The notes under the pieces are model-generated. The model was given only the letters and a program-made list of their open reading frames with translations. It had not been told where the DNA came from and made no database searches. From Tetrapisispora phaffii CBS 4417 (lineage: Eukaryota > Ascomycota > Saccharomycetes > Saccharomycetales > Saccharomycetaceae), in contig NC_016522.1 of NCBI RefSeq assembly GCF_000236905.1, forward strand, positions 372,001 through 436,000: 64,000 bases of DNA. Direction: 5' to 3'. This document shows, one piece after another, positions 55,275 through 64,000 of this stretch. Both the position numbers and the translations under genes were made by a program. Each line of letters starts with the position of its first letter. Position 1 is the first letter of the stretch.

Positions 55275-56104
55275 GACAAAATTTTTACTTGCTAGGCTAT
55301 TTAGATATTCTGATATAAATTTCTGTAATATCCATCAACGCCTTATAATTAAATAAACACGATGTATGGATACCCTGGGGAAGCAAGCATTGGAGCAGTG
55401 TCTAGTCAAATGGTATTGATGTCGGCTGGTGTCAGGAATCTTTGTTGGAAATGACACTGGACGTATAATTGAAAATACGATACCAGATATTACCTCCTTA
55501 GGAGATTATTGTTGTAAACCTGAAACAATAATGCCTACGAGAATGTAATATTAGAATCTCTAATGCATAAATAGTACTGTAGGACCATAAATCTGCCATA
55601 CGTGTTCAACTCGACATCGTTGTCTCGTTGGATAGAGCAGTAGATTGAAATAATATATATATATATTGTCAGAATTATTGTAGTGTATGTGACAGAACTA
55701 AGTGTTTATGACACTTTGAGTCCAGAACTAATAGATCACTTACTAATGGAAAGAAGGTCCAGAACAATCTTCCAAGTGGTAGGTGAAAATTTCTCACTAC
55801 AATGTAAATGGCTACATGATAAACACAGATGTACAATACNNNNNNNNNNNNNNNNNNNNNNNNNNNNNNNNNNNNNNNNNNNNNNNNNNTTACAACTATT
55901 AATATATTAAAGTAATGAATTCATCTATTGAGCAGATGTGTAGCTTAATATATGAAACAGACCGACATATAAGGAACAGAATGTGACGATACTTAAGTCT
56001 CGAATGCAACAGTGTATGATAGCATTCTAATAGTATCTGCTATTTGTAGTTTATTTAGTAAGACAACTAATCGGATTGACTATAATAATCCTTACCTACT
56101 AACT
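55275..56104. other. Ty-derived flank of the tRNA-Tyr gene, with assembly gap
   Basis: The region upstream of the tRNA (it is transcribed on the minus strand) leads into the Ty remnant. TGTTGGAAATG at 55443 resembles the start of a Ty LTR, and TGTCAGAATT at 55667 is another candidate. No matching 3' end or terminal repeat can be found by eye, and 50 unknown bases (55840-55889) interrupt it. LTR boundaries are therefore uncertain. Confidence 0.45.
55840..55889. other. Assembly gap of 50 unknown bases
   Basis: A run of 50 Ns in the presumed 5' LTR or leader of the Ty remnant. Fifty is a round placeholder value, so the actual missing length may differ. Confidence 0.95.
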
Positions 56105-57302
56105 ATGAATGCAAACGAACAACTTATCCACCCAGTCAACGTCAACACCATTGACCCTGTTGCTGGTTCCGCGCTTGTTTCTTCACGTTAAGATGTTACC
56201 CGGATGAACTCAAATTCATCTGTTTCCATTCGTGAGATTAATGATGGTATGTCCAACATGATTATTCATGATGCTAACAACAATGACAGCATCATTAAGG
56301 GTATTAGAAGAAGGTTAGTCGTATTAAGAAAGGCTCGTAAAGAACTATTCTCGAATAGCGATGCCAATCCAGATATTACGAATGACAATGATTTAAAAGA
56401 AATCCTAGAGTTCGAAGAAAATGAAGGCATTATCCGAAGAGCAATTGAAAGGTACACCAAGGAACTAGCAGATTTAGAAGGTCAAACGACAAGCAAAATC
56501 AATGCTAAGGATGCTAGGAATGGCAATCATTTTACTAAATATCAATTGTCAGATGCTGAGTTGCATGACTCTAAATCATATATATCAAGTCCAGCGGAAA
56601 ATGCAGCACAAATTGTGATTAAACATACAGATCCGAATATTATTAAATTCAAAACGCTTAGAGGTACTGAGATCTGGATGAACACAGTACAACTAAATTA
56701 TAAGTTCAATGATACGCTAGATATGTTAGAGCCATTCCCAGATTGGTTTGAGAAATTAGAACAATTTCTTAACTTTTACAGCCTGGATGAGGTTACAAAA
56801 TTATGCGCAGGAACAACAATTTCTGAGGTAGAACATCAATTCCTAACAGGATTGATTAAAGAAAAATTAACTGTGAGGAAGTTATTGGATATATTATTGA
56901 TATGAATAAAATAATCGATATCATACAAGAAATACGAAAAATATGCATTAAAAAGCTTACTCCTCAACGAAGATGGAAGATTTGGATAAAGTTCATATTT
57001 CGGGAAAATATCCCAATAATTCCCTACAGTTCAATAATCTTACTAAGATTGTTACGCTGGAACAATTCCTTGGCACCTCTGAATTCAATATTATATGTAC
57101 AATAATAGAAAGATTAAGTAGAAAAATTTTGAAACGAGTAAACTTTAGAAATAAGGATCTTGTAAATATACGAACAAACCAAGCTCTTAGACTAGTTCAT
57201 CAAGAAACTGATGAAACAGTTGAAGAATATCAAATATTCAATTCAGATATCGAGTATAAAGAAAGAGAGAGAATAATAACAGAAATATTTCTTATAACCT
57301 GA
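56105..57302 (+). pseudogene. Broken gag (TYA) of the plus-strand Ty element
   Basis: From the start at 56105 the frame stops after 28 codons (TAA at 56189-56191), continues open as a 233-codon frame from 56204 to 56905, and resumes in a different frame from about 56973 to 57302. The middle part holds the conserved helical, Glu/Lys-rich Gag body. At least one stop and one frameshift are needed to explain it. Confidence 0.7.
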
Positions 57303-57380
57303 AGATTAATAATAATAACCTTAGACACCACTTACAAAAAAAAGTAAGATCCTTAAAAAAACAGGTACAATTCAACTAAG

Positions 57381-58500
57381 GAGGACTTGGTTGATGTGGT
57401 AATTGATACAGGTTCAGGTATCAAATTTACAAACAACTAAAACTTATTATCTAAGTTTAAAACACTGAATAAGGCACCAACCTATTACGGTACAGGAGGT
57501 GATCAAAATGAATTAAAAATAATTGGAGAAGGATACCTGAGGATAAAATAAATACTAATGAAACTTTTGATGAAATCAAAGTATGTTTCTGTCCTCAGGA
57601 AGATGCTACGGTAATATCCGCCAATGGTTTGAGGATCCAAAAAGGATTGTCACTACAAAAAAATTATAAATTTCTGTCTAACAGTACCTTACGGGTAAAA
57701 GTTTATAATATAGAAAACAAGCTATGGATTAAATCAGAATACTTACTAATAGAAAACAGCGAAAGAAAAAATAAACATAGTGATATTAACATTACAATTA
57801 AATATAAGTTTAGCTGGGTCAAGCCATCATCATCGTTTAAAGAAAAATCATTTCTATAAAAGAAGCACATGAAAGAACTAATCACTTTCTGTTAGATGCG
57901 TTGATTCATAATATCAAACATAATTCTTTTACAGATATTGAAAATGTTTCAATTAACGAAGGAAGACATAGACATCTTTCAGTGTGATCTTTGCACATAT
58001 GGTAAAAGTAAACTGCATAACCACTCGAAATAGTTAATGAGTCAACATTATATTAAAATAAAACCAAGGCAATCGTGGAGTTTAGATTTTCGTGGTCCAA
58101 TGGGAAAGCATTTAGCCAGAACAGGCAACTACTTACTATTAATGATTGTTGTGTATCCAAATTTATGTTAGTAACTACGCATAAAGAAAAAACTAAAGAG
58201 GTTATAACCGATCAAATAAGGAATAACATTAACCTTATAAAAGAACAATATGGTAGTGTGGTCAAAGAACTCATAGTGGATAAAGGATCTGAATTTACAA
58301 AATGATTTTGAAGTAATATATTATAGACAAAGGTTTAAACACTATATGGATTGATGTAGATGATCATGTTTCAAATGCAAGAGCTGAACCCTTTTTCGGT
58401 ATTTTAAATGTAGATATTAGATCATTGCTCTAACACAGAATTACATTAGAGCTTATGGAAATTCGCCGTCTTTACAGCTGCTGGAAAAGGAATATGTAAA
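57381..58500 (+). pseudogene. Broken pol (protease and integrase) of the plus-strand Ty element
   Basis: The DTGS protease motif is followed by a stop within twelve residues or so. A later CPQEDATVIS segment near 57590 resembles the protease C-terminus of Ty4. The integrase HHCC zinc region, the LDFRGPM first-Asp motif, the VDKGSEF second-Asp motif and a RAEPFFG Glu motif follow in order but in changing frames with several stops. Confidence 0.7.
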
Positions 58501-58640
58501 ACAAGATGTTCTGATACATATTATATACATATATATATAATATACAAGTAATGTTTGTCACCTACACAAATGATTACAGGTGAAAAGAAGCCTACAAAAT
58601 TCAGCGGTCAATTGATATTCAACACCTTTTGAACTACAAG

Positions 58641-59090
58641 ACTCATGAGTTATCTGGTTGAAAATGTCCGGACCATTATCAGTCCTCAGTTTTAATAAGT
58701 TCAAACCTCGGTCCATAAAATGGACCTCAGCCTTTGCGTTTTAAGCCATTAATTCATTTGCCGCGTTTGCTTTAAAGTTCAAGTGTATAACATTATAATA
58801 CCAGGAGGCAGCATCAGGAAGTGTCATAAAATATGTAATATCTTCGTACCCATTATATCGAATCCACCATAAATATCCACCTGAATCAGTTCTAATACAA
58901 GCTCATATTTAGGGGCACAGAAGGCTTACCTTTGTTCATAATAGCTTTGAACAAGGAGGAAGTTGGACAGAGCATAATCTTTGTCTCGCTTATGCTTAGT
59001 TCATTGATGGTACATGCTAAGCAGTTGTATGATCTAACAGAAGGATGTCCAGGCGGGCATTGTGTTAATAACGTTAGTTCATAACCGAGT
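58641..59090 (-). mobile_element. Second decayed Ty1/copia integrase fragment, minus strand
   Basis: On the minus strand the order is the zinc-binding C-x2-C (CLAC, 59012-59023), then the VDIYGGFD motif with the first catalytic Asp at 58875-58877, then RTDNGPD with the second Asp at 58678-58680, about 65 codons on. One in-frame stop lies between them. The zinc His pair and the final Glu are missing. It differs in sequence from the plus-strand element's integrase and points the other way, so it is an independent, truncated insertion or a fragment brought by rearrangement. Confidence 0.72.
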
Positions 59091-59163
59091 TTTATAATGA
59101 ATGATTTATGAAACTTAAAACATTTTAAATTATTTATCGTGTAAAATGATATTTTATGGTTAG

Positions 59164-59175
59164 TGAAAATTTTTT
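59164..59175. promoter_or_regulatory. RRPE-like box upstream of NHP2
   Basis: TGAAAATTTTTT matches the RRPE core (AAAAWTTTT) used at ribosome-biogenesis genes. It lies about 245 bases before NHP2 and 13 bases from a PAC-like motif. Confidence 0.6.
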
Positions 59176-59187
59176 GCATTGAGAATT

Positions 59188-59201
59188 GAGATGAGATGAG
59201 C
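59188..59201 (+). promoter_or_regulatory. PAC-like motif upstream of NHP2
   Basis: GAGATGAGATGAGC matches most of the PAC consensus (GCGATGAGATGAGCT), lacking the leading GCG. With the RRPE box it gives NHP2 the same promoter signature as NOP4. Confidence 0.6.
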
Positions 59202-59408
59202 ATAATAAGATACATAATATAGTCTTAGTAAATAAATCACTGCTCAAAGATAGTTTGTGAAAAATCAAATGATATTATTTTAGATATAAGAATATTATTA
59301 TTTTGTTATAAAGATAGGTTGCTCGTATATCAATTCTTATTATTGAAATTTTTTCATTTTAAAATTTGAGGAATCAAGAAAAACTAGTCCACATACACAC
59401 AAACGAAG

Positions 59409-59852
59409 ATGGCTTCCGAATCTAAAGCAGAAGATAATTATGACGCTAGAATGCCAGCTGTTCTACCATTTGCTAAACCATTAGCTTCCAAGAAATTGAA
59501 TAAGAAAATTTTAAAGACTGTTAAGAAGGCTTCCAAGGCTAAGAATGTCAAGAGAGGTGTTAAGGAAGTCGGTAAGGCTTTAAGAAAAGGTGAAAAAGGT
59601 TTGGTTGTCATTGCTGGTGATATCTCTCCAGGTGATGTTATCTCCCATTTACCAGTTTTATGCGAAGACAACTCTGTCCCATACATATTTATCCCATCCA
59701 AGCAAGATTTAGGTTCAGCAGGTGCTACTAAGAGACCAACCTCCGTTGTTTTTATTGTTCCAGGTAGTAACAAGAAGAAGGAAGGTAAATCTAAGGAAGA
59801 AGAATACAAGGAAACTTTCAATGATGTTGTTAAGGAAGTCGAAAATTTATAA
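59409..59852 (+). CDS. NHP2: NHP2, H/ACA snoRNP core protein
   Basis: The 147-aa protein (156 in S. cerevisiae) is an L7Ae-family RNA-binding protein. The N-terminal basic segment (about 1-25) precedes a domain with the typical RGVKEVGKALRKG helix and LVVIAGDISPGDV strand-turn (about 48-80), and the tail is Lys/Glu-rich. With Cbf5, Gar1 and Nop10 it forms the box H/ACA particle that guides pseudouridylation of rRNA. The S. cerevisiae gene is YDL208W. The RRPE and PAC motifs upstream survive despite the Ty fragment abutting them. Confidence 0.95.
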   Translation: MASESKAEDNYDARMPAVLPFAKPLASKKLNKKILKTVKKASKAKNVKRGVKEVGKALRKGEKGLVVIAGDISPGDVISHLPVLCEDNSVPYIFIPSKQDLGSAGATKRPTSVVFIVPGSNKKKEGKSKEEEYKETFNDVVKEVENL

Positions 59853-60273
59853 TCAAAAGGAATCGGTTTTCTTATAATAATAAAAAAGTAGAAAAGCAAG
59901 ATATTCATTAAGAAAATTAACTTAACTGTCATTGCGTGCATCATTTAAAAAAACGTAATATTATCAAAACAAGATTATTTAAATAGTAATCTTCATTTTA
60001 TAACGTGTATACTAAAATATAAATCCCATTTGTTTAATAATTGTTTTATTGTAACCTATTTGTCTTTATAGTATCTGTTTCATTACCATCTGTATTTTAT
60101 ATTGTGACCGTAAATATACATAGCTTAAAGCAGGCGAAGGTGTTTAAAAAAATCAAGACAAATATTAAAAGTAACTTGAAAGAAATATTAATTGTGATTA
60201 TTCAAAATGTCCTCTTAGATATGAAACGAATTGATAAAGTTAGTAATAAGTTGAAACATAATTGACAGTTCAA
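59853..60273. other. Intergenic region NHP2-SNU56
   Basis: About 420 bases of AT-rich spacer. A frame at 60041-60265 begins at TTG and is hydrophobic at its start; I regard it as spurious. No other gene is seen. Confidence 0.55.
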
Positions 60274-61596
60274 ATGCCTGTAAAGAAAAGAATAAGAGAA
60301 TCTGAATCAGCAAAGGTTACTGCTCTCTTTAAGAAGAAACGTACTCAACTAAATGAGAATGACAATGAAGATGTCCAGAATATATGGCGAAAACTAAATA
60401 ACATTAGTACAAAATATGAAGATTCTGGTAAAAACATAAAGAATAGTCTTTTGTTTGTAACGTTTACTCAAAGTTATTCAGATAACGATATTAGTAATTG
60501 TATAACTGCATTGCACCAATACATCGATGAATCAAAGTTACAATTTATTATACATTGTAAGCATAAATTTGTCATTCTGAAAACCTTTAATATCTTAGAT
60601 TGCTGTTTAACATTAACAATTTTGTTTGCATTTAAAAACAAACGTTGGGTTTCTAAAAATACAAATAATTACTTCTCTATATCCAAAGAACTAGATATAA
60701 GAGGGTCGTTTTATTTGTCAGAAAGAACAAAATTGGTTGAAGAAGAGAATAATAATATAATTATGAATAAAATTCAGAAATCAACATATTCCTGTATACA
60801 GCACTTCGATGAATTTCATATAACTGAAGGAAAAAATATACTAAAATTTATGGATACATTGAGTAAATTTTTTATTAGTCTTAAATTTTCAAAGAATAAT
60901 AGTATCATAAAGGCCTTCACTCGTTCGTATACTAACTTCGTGACATCATTGGACACCCATATGACTGAAATGGCATTGGATCCCTTTATGTTGTATGATC
61001 TCGAACACATAATATCACAAAATAAACCTCTAATAGAAGAATCAAAAAATCATATTGCCAACTACGCCAAAGAACTAACACAATACACTAAAGGCATAGT
61101 GTTAACAGAAAATGGTAGTGGAAATAGTACTAGGAATACGAATTCTAGTGAAAGCACAATTGATGTTGAAAAGTACAATAATGAAGAACACACTACACGT
61201 AATCCAAAGCAAACTCTAATTAGATCAACATTTATGACTCAAGAACAAATTAAAGATCATTGTGTTGCATCAGTTAAAGCTGGTATGGATACTATTAAAG
61301 AAAAATCTCCTTACGATATTATGAAGGTATATTTGAAATGCCCAAAACAAAACTATATTGACTTGATATATCAAAACTTAAATGACCTCACCACAAAAAG
61401 TAACTGTAACATCATAGTCCTACATCTAAATAATTTGCATGAATCAGAAGATTGGTTCAAAACTCTCGATATTTCAAAATATACAAACTTTACACAAGTT
61501 CCACATCCAAGTACAGTTCGAATTGTAAGTATTGGTGGAGTTGGAGAGCATATATTAAAGGCATTCCAAATGATTTTGGATATATTGAACACTTAA
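60274..61596 (+). CDS. SNU56: SNU56, U1 snRNP component
   Basis: The 440-aa protein (492 in S. cerevisiae) matches Snu56 of yeast U1 snRNP. The last 120 residues are the best preserved: FMTQEQIK, CPKQNYIDLIYQNLNDL, NNLHESEDW and the final PHPSTVRIVSIGGVGEHILKA, which has a KH-like GxxG turn. The middle is Asn/Ser-rich and variable. Snu56 supports 5' splice-site recognition and Mer1-dependent meiotic splicing. The first ATG is at 60274; an in-frame TTG 12 bases earlier is not used as start. Next to a YDR239C-like gene, as YDR240C is in S. cerevisiae. Confidence 0.92.
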   Translation: MPVKKRIRESESAKVTALFKKKRTQLNENDNEDVQNIWRKLNNISTKYEDSGKNIKNSLLFVTFTQSYSDNDISNCITALHQYIDESKLQFIIHCKHKFVILKTFNILDCCLTLTILFAFKNKRWVSKNTNNYFSISKELDIRGSFYLSERTKLVEEENNNIIMNKIQKSTYSCIQHFDEFHITEGKNILKFMDTLSKFFISLKFSKNNSIIKAFTRSYTNFVTSLDTHMTEMALDPFMLYDLEHIISQNKPLIEESKNHIANYAKELTQYTKGIVLTENGSGNSTRNTNSSESTIDVEKYNNEEHTTRNPKQTLIRSTFMTQEQIKDHCVASVKAGMDTIKEKSPYDIMKVYLKCPKQNYIDLIYQNLNDLTTKSNCNIIVLHLNNLHESEDWFKTLDISKYTNFTQVPHPSTVRIVSIGGVGEHILKAFQMILDILNT

Positions 61597-62077
61597 ATAG
61601 TAGTTAGAGAATATTTTTCCTAATTTTTTACTCAATGCATAGCAATAATTTATCTACTTTGAACATTCATATTAGCAGTTTAATATTTAACCATATCATT
61701 TAAAAATGAAGCCGCACTTCTTAAATCCTGCACAATTTCCAAGAAAGTGTCAATACTCTGTTCATTATATTATTGCATATGGTTCCTAAGGTACTACTAA
61801 TTCTTCGCTCAAGCGGAGAAACAATGGAATCGGAACTACTTGCAAATAGAAATAATGAAATATTTGTGATGTCTGAACCTACATATATTATCTATATGGA
61901 CATTTAAAGGAAAGTTTTGTATCATATTATAACTATCTAATTGTATAGAAATGAAATATAAGTGATAGTTAATATTGATATCATTTAATATTGACAAGCT
62001 AACGTGTATTTTTGAAGCTGAACAATGTCCACTTTTGGAACTAATTAGCATTTAAGATATATATAGAAACACTAATT
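61597..62077. other. Intergenic region SNU56 - YDR239C-like gene
   Basis: About 480 bases between two plus-strand genes. The minus-strand frame at 61836-62051 has no family resemblance. No gene or strong motif is seen. Confidence 0.55.
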
Positions 62078-64000
62078 ATGCTTAAATCATATGATACTAG
62101 CAAGCCCAAAAGAAAGTCATTTTTCTTTTTTGGTAGTAATAATGAAAATATAATAAAGTTAGATAATCCCAATGATAAAAAGAATACAAAACAAATGAAA
62201 GTAGCATCGAAAAATAAAATTAATCCATTGTCCAAAGAACCACTACGAAATCAACCTGTCAGTTCATCTCCATTTGATCAAATAGATAATACGAATAATA
62301 AAAGAGAAGTAGAAAAAATTGCGGTATCTTCTATAGCAAATAGCGAGAGTAATGAAAAGCATAATCCTTTTAGAACTAATGCTTCTTCTAATGTCATCAT
62401 ACCAGCAAATACAGATATTTCAAAAGAACTTCTGCGTCCATCAGGTACTGTATTAGGCAGAAGACCACTTCCACCAAAACTAGATATGAGAAATATATCT
62501 AAATCTGCAACTTTGAGGTCAAATATAAATAATAAAAGTGAAACTAAAAAGAAATTTGAACCTGATAATGATAATGATATTGGAGTGATTACCAACGTTG
62601 AGTCTTTAAACGAATGTCTGGGTGATGAGAATAAGCATAGAAGACAAAGGTCAGAAGCAGAAAAATTAGTGGATGATATTGATGATTTTTTAGCGAAGCA
62701 TAAAGGGCGAAGTGCAAGCCCTTCTCCTGGCATTGATATTGATATATATAGCGATCATGCTGTTTCTCCCATTGGTGCTCTATCACTAGATGCAGATGGT
62801 ATTATGAAGTTCAAAGATAGCAACTCAAATCCTTTTCAAGAATATAATGACAAAGATTTTGTTGAAGAAAGGGAAAATTCTAAACATCATGATACCTTAA
62901 GCAAGCGTTCGACGTTGATCTCAACAGCAACTACAACAGAAAGTGATAATTTTTCATTTGCTAAGACAATAGCTGCTTCATCTGAGACTACACAACCGAT
63001 CCAAATAAATGACACCACCGCTGCAAATACAGACATGCCCAATTTGGTATATAAACATGATACATTCAATATGGTCTCCTCTAATGACAATCAAGGGTAT
63101 AATTCTTTTATAGCTAGTGATATCGATATTTCTTCCGATGAATCAGATTTCGCCAACAGATCTGTGACATACAGTGCCAATCATAATAATTTTAATAATA
63201 GTAACAAATCTACGGAAGAAATTAAAAACTATCAGAAGCTGCCAAATAATTATTCTACAGATGGGTTTTCAGTGAGCTCTGAGAAGAAAGTTTTCAGAGT
63301 CGTTAATGATGAAAAGGTAAATTTCAATTTTCATTCTGACTCTGAGTCTGAGTCTGAGTCTGAGTCTGATTCCAATTTTACATATGGCAATGATCCTACA
63401 CCTTCTAACTTTTCTCAAACTCAAGTTCAAAGTAAAGATGAAAATAAGAATGAATCTTTGTACCTTTCTGATCAACAAGTTTCGGTTATAGATAAAAGTA
63501 GCCATTATACTGGAAATAGTGAATATGTTTATCCGGAAGAAGTAATAAACAATATTTCAAAAATATCGAAAGTGGATAAGGATTTAAATGAAATTTCATA
63601 TAATGCAGAGAATTTGTCAAGCAATGCAGAATTGTTAAGTGGGGGGGTCATTAAACCGGACAGTATTAATAAGTCTTTAGATATTGAATCAGCTACTTCC
63701 TCTTTAAACCACGACCAGATTGGCGAAGTTGCCTCTTCAAGTGCGTTAGAGGATAAATCTTTAGGAAGTCCTTCATACATGAGCAACAAATATATATCAT
63801 CAGTTAAAAGAGAAGGAAACGTGAGTTTAGTGTCAGGATATGTTGAAGAAGTTAGACTAAAATATATTAAGACTGCCAATTTTCTTCAAGCACCCCCTAA
63901 TTTGCCAATTAGTTTGAAACAAAAGAATAATGTTATAAGACCACAAAATATGAAAGTTAGGATAAGGACTAGTTCCAAACAAGTCGGTATTAAGCATGGG
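62078..64000 (+). CDS. YDR239C-like protein of unknown function, runs off the window
   Basis: A frame open from the ATG at 62078 to the last base gives 641 codons without a stop, so the 3' end is missing. The sequence is Ser-, Asn- and Asp-rich and mostly disordered, with a basic N-terminus (KPKRKSFFFF), a (SE)n run of about ten residues encoded by a TCTGAG repeat at about 63337-63369, and a conserved-looking segment at the end rich in Lys and Pro (LKYIKTANFLQAPPNLP and RIRTSSKQVGIKHG). S. cerevisiae YDR239C is about 764 aa and lies beside SNU56, so synteny supports the assignment. Its function is unknown. Minus-strand frames in this interval are shadows. Confidence 0.75.
   Translation, partial: MLKSYDTSKPKRKSFFFFGSNNENIIKLDNPNDKKNTKQMKVASKNKINPLSKEPLRNQPVSSSPFDQIDNTNNKREVEKIAVSSIANSESNEKHNPFRTNASSNVIIPANTDISKELLRPSGTVLGRRPLPPKLDMRNISKSATLRSNINNKSETKKKFEPDNDNDIGVITNVESLNECLGDENKHRRQRSEAEKLVDDIDDFLAKHKGRSASPSPGIDIDIYSDHAVSPIGALSLDADGIMKFKDSNSNPFQEYNDKDFVEERENSKHHDTLSKRSTLISTATTTESDNFSFAKTIAASSETTQPIQINDTTAANTDMPNLVYKHDTFNMVSSNDNQGYNSFIASDIDISSDESDFANRSVTYSANHNNFNNSNKSTEEIKNYQKLPNNYSTDGFSVSSEKKVFRVVNDEKVNFNFHSDSESESESESDSNFTYGNDPTPSNFSQTQVQSKDENKNESLYLSDQQVSVIDKSSHYTGNSEYVYPEEVINNISKISKVDKDLNEISYNAENLSSNAELLSGGVIKPDSINKSLDIESATSSLNHDQIGEVASSSALEDKSLGSPSYMSNKYISSVKREGNVSLVSGYVEEVRLKYIKTANFLQAPPNLPISLKQKNNVIRPQNMKVRIRTSSKQVGIKHG
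63337..63369 (+). repeat. TCTGAG hexanucleotide repeat coding Ser-Glu
   Basis: Tandem TCT-GAG units give alternating Ser and Glu in the YDR239C-like protein. Such acidic Ser runs are typical casein kinase 2 substrates, but no site can be proven. Confidence 0.7.

Larger units (their letters stand above)
56105..58640 (+). mobile_element. Decayed Ty1/copia retrotransposon, Ty4-like, plus strand
   Basis: A gag-pol order can be followed through many breaks. Gag begins at the ATG at 56105. It has a stop at 56189-56191, runs on to 56905, then continues in another frame to 57302. The protease active site DTGS is at 57405-57416. The integrase zinc pair C-x2-C is at 57983-57994, after an H-containing helix near 57868. 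The DDE catalytic core has its first Asp at about 58085, the second at about 58279 and the Glu at about 58386, giving D,D(35),E spacing. Recognisable integrase text ends near 58640. Reverse transcriptase, RNase H and a 3' LTR are absent. The composition of protease and integrase resembles Ty4/Tsu4. The element cannot move on its own. Confidence 0.8.

Noticed and set aside
58892..59215. 107-codon minus-strand frame as one gene
   Set aside because: Only its C-terminal half resembles an integrase; the first half reads through the NHP2 promoter motifs.
60041..60265. 74-codon frame before SNU56
   Set aside because: It opens at TTG, is hydrophobic at its start and overlaps the SNU56 leader; no family match.

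Overview
The window is nuclear DNA of a budding yeast of the family Saccharomycetaceae. It is AT-rich, its genes are compact and almost intron-free, the standard code is used (CTG codons fit leucine), and nearly every protein is recognisable as the orthologue of a named Saccharomyces cerevisiae gene. Gene order mixes two S. cerevisiae blocks that descend from the whole-genome duplication (WGD), YPL055C-YPL022W on chromosome XVI and YDR256C-YDR239C on chromosome IV (plus YDL208W), while many genes expected from either block are missing. That pattern suggests a post-WGD yeast that lost gene copies independently of Saccharomyces, for example a Vanderwaltozyma- or Tetrapisispora-like lineage. The species itself is an inference.

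Layout. 1-4.3 kb: CUB1 and LGE1, convergent. 6.5-14.2 kb: LEE1, a KRE2/MNT1-family mannosyltransferase (KTR6 position), OAZ1 with its programmed +1 frameshift, ARL3 and DIG1. 16.2-29.0 kb: CAM1, CTA1, SGF11, RMD5, ELC1, VPS16, NOP4 and MRX11. 30.4-42.8 kb: a MET31/MET32 zinc-finger gene, SVL3/PAM1, PHO85, TRM44, ERG10 and an SKS1/VHS1 kinase. 45.4-55.0 kb: TRS23, RMI1, MET12, RAD1 and PRP28. 55.2-59.2 kb: an intron-containing tRNA-Tyr followed by a graveyard of at least two broken Ty1/copia retrotransposons in opposite orientations. 59.4-64.0 kb: NHP2, SNU56 and a YDR239C-like gene that runs off the window end.

Most genes are housekeeping: vesicle traffic (ARL3, VPS16, TRS23), transcription and chromatin (LGE1, SGF11, DIG1, MET31-like), RNA processing and ribosome assembly (NOP4, NHP2, PRP28, SNU56, TRM44), DNA repair (RAD1, RMI1), protein degradation (OAZ1, RMD5, ELC1) and metabolism (ERG10, MET12, CTA1). 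They form no operon-like system. NOP4 and NHP2 share RRPE plus PAC promoter motifs, and the MRX11/MET31-like intergenic region holds a Cbf1-site pair. Several intergenic regions of 1-2.6 kb carry no convincing gene.

I did not find an undescribed biological system. The points most worth a second look are a five-cysteine run in CAM1, the opposed Ty relics beside the tRNA, an intron-like 3' splice signal just upstream of SGF11, the loss of the PHO85 intron, and the two interleaved WGD blocks.
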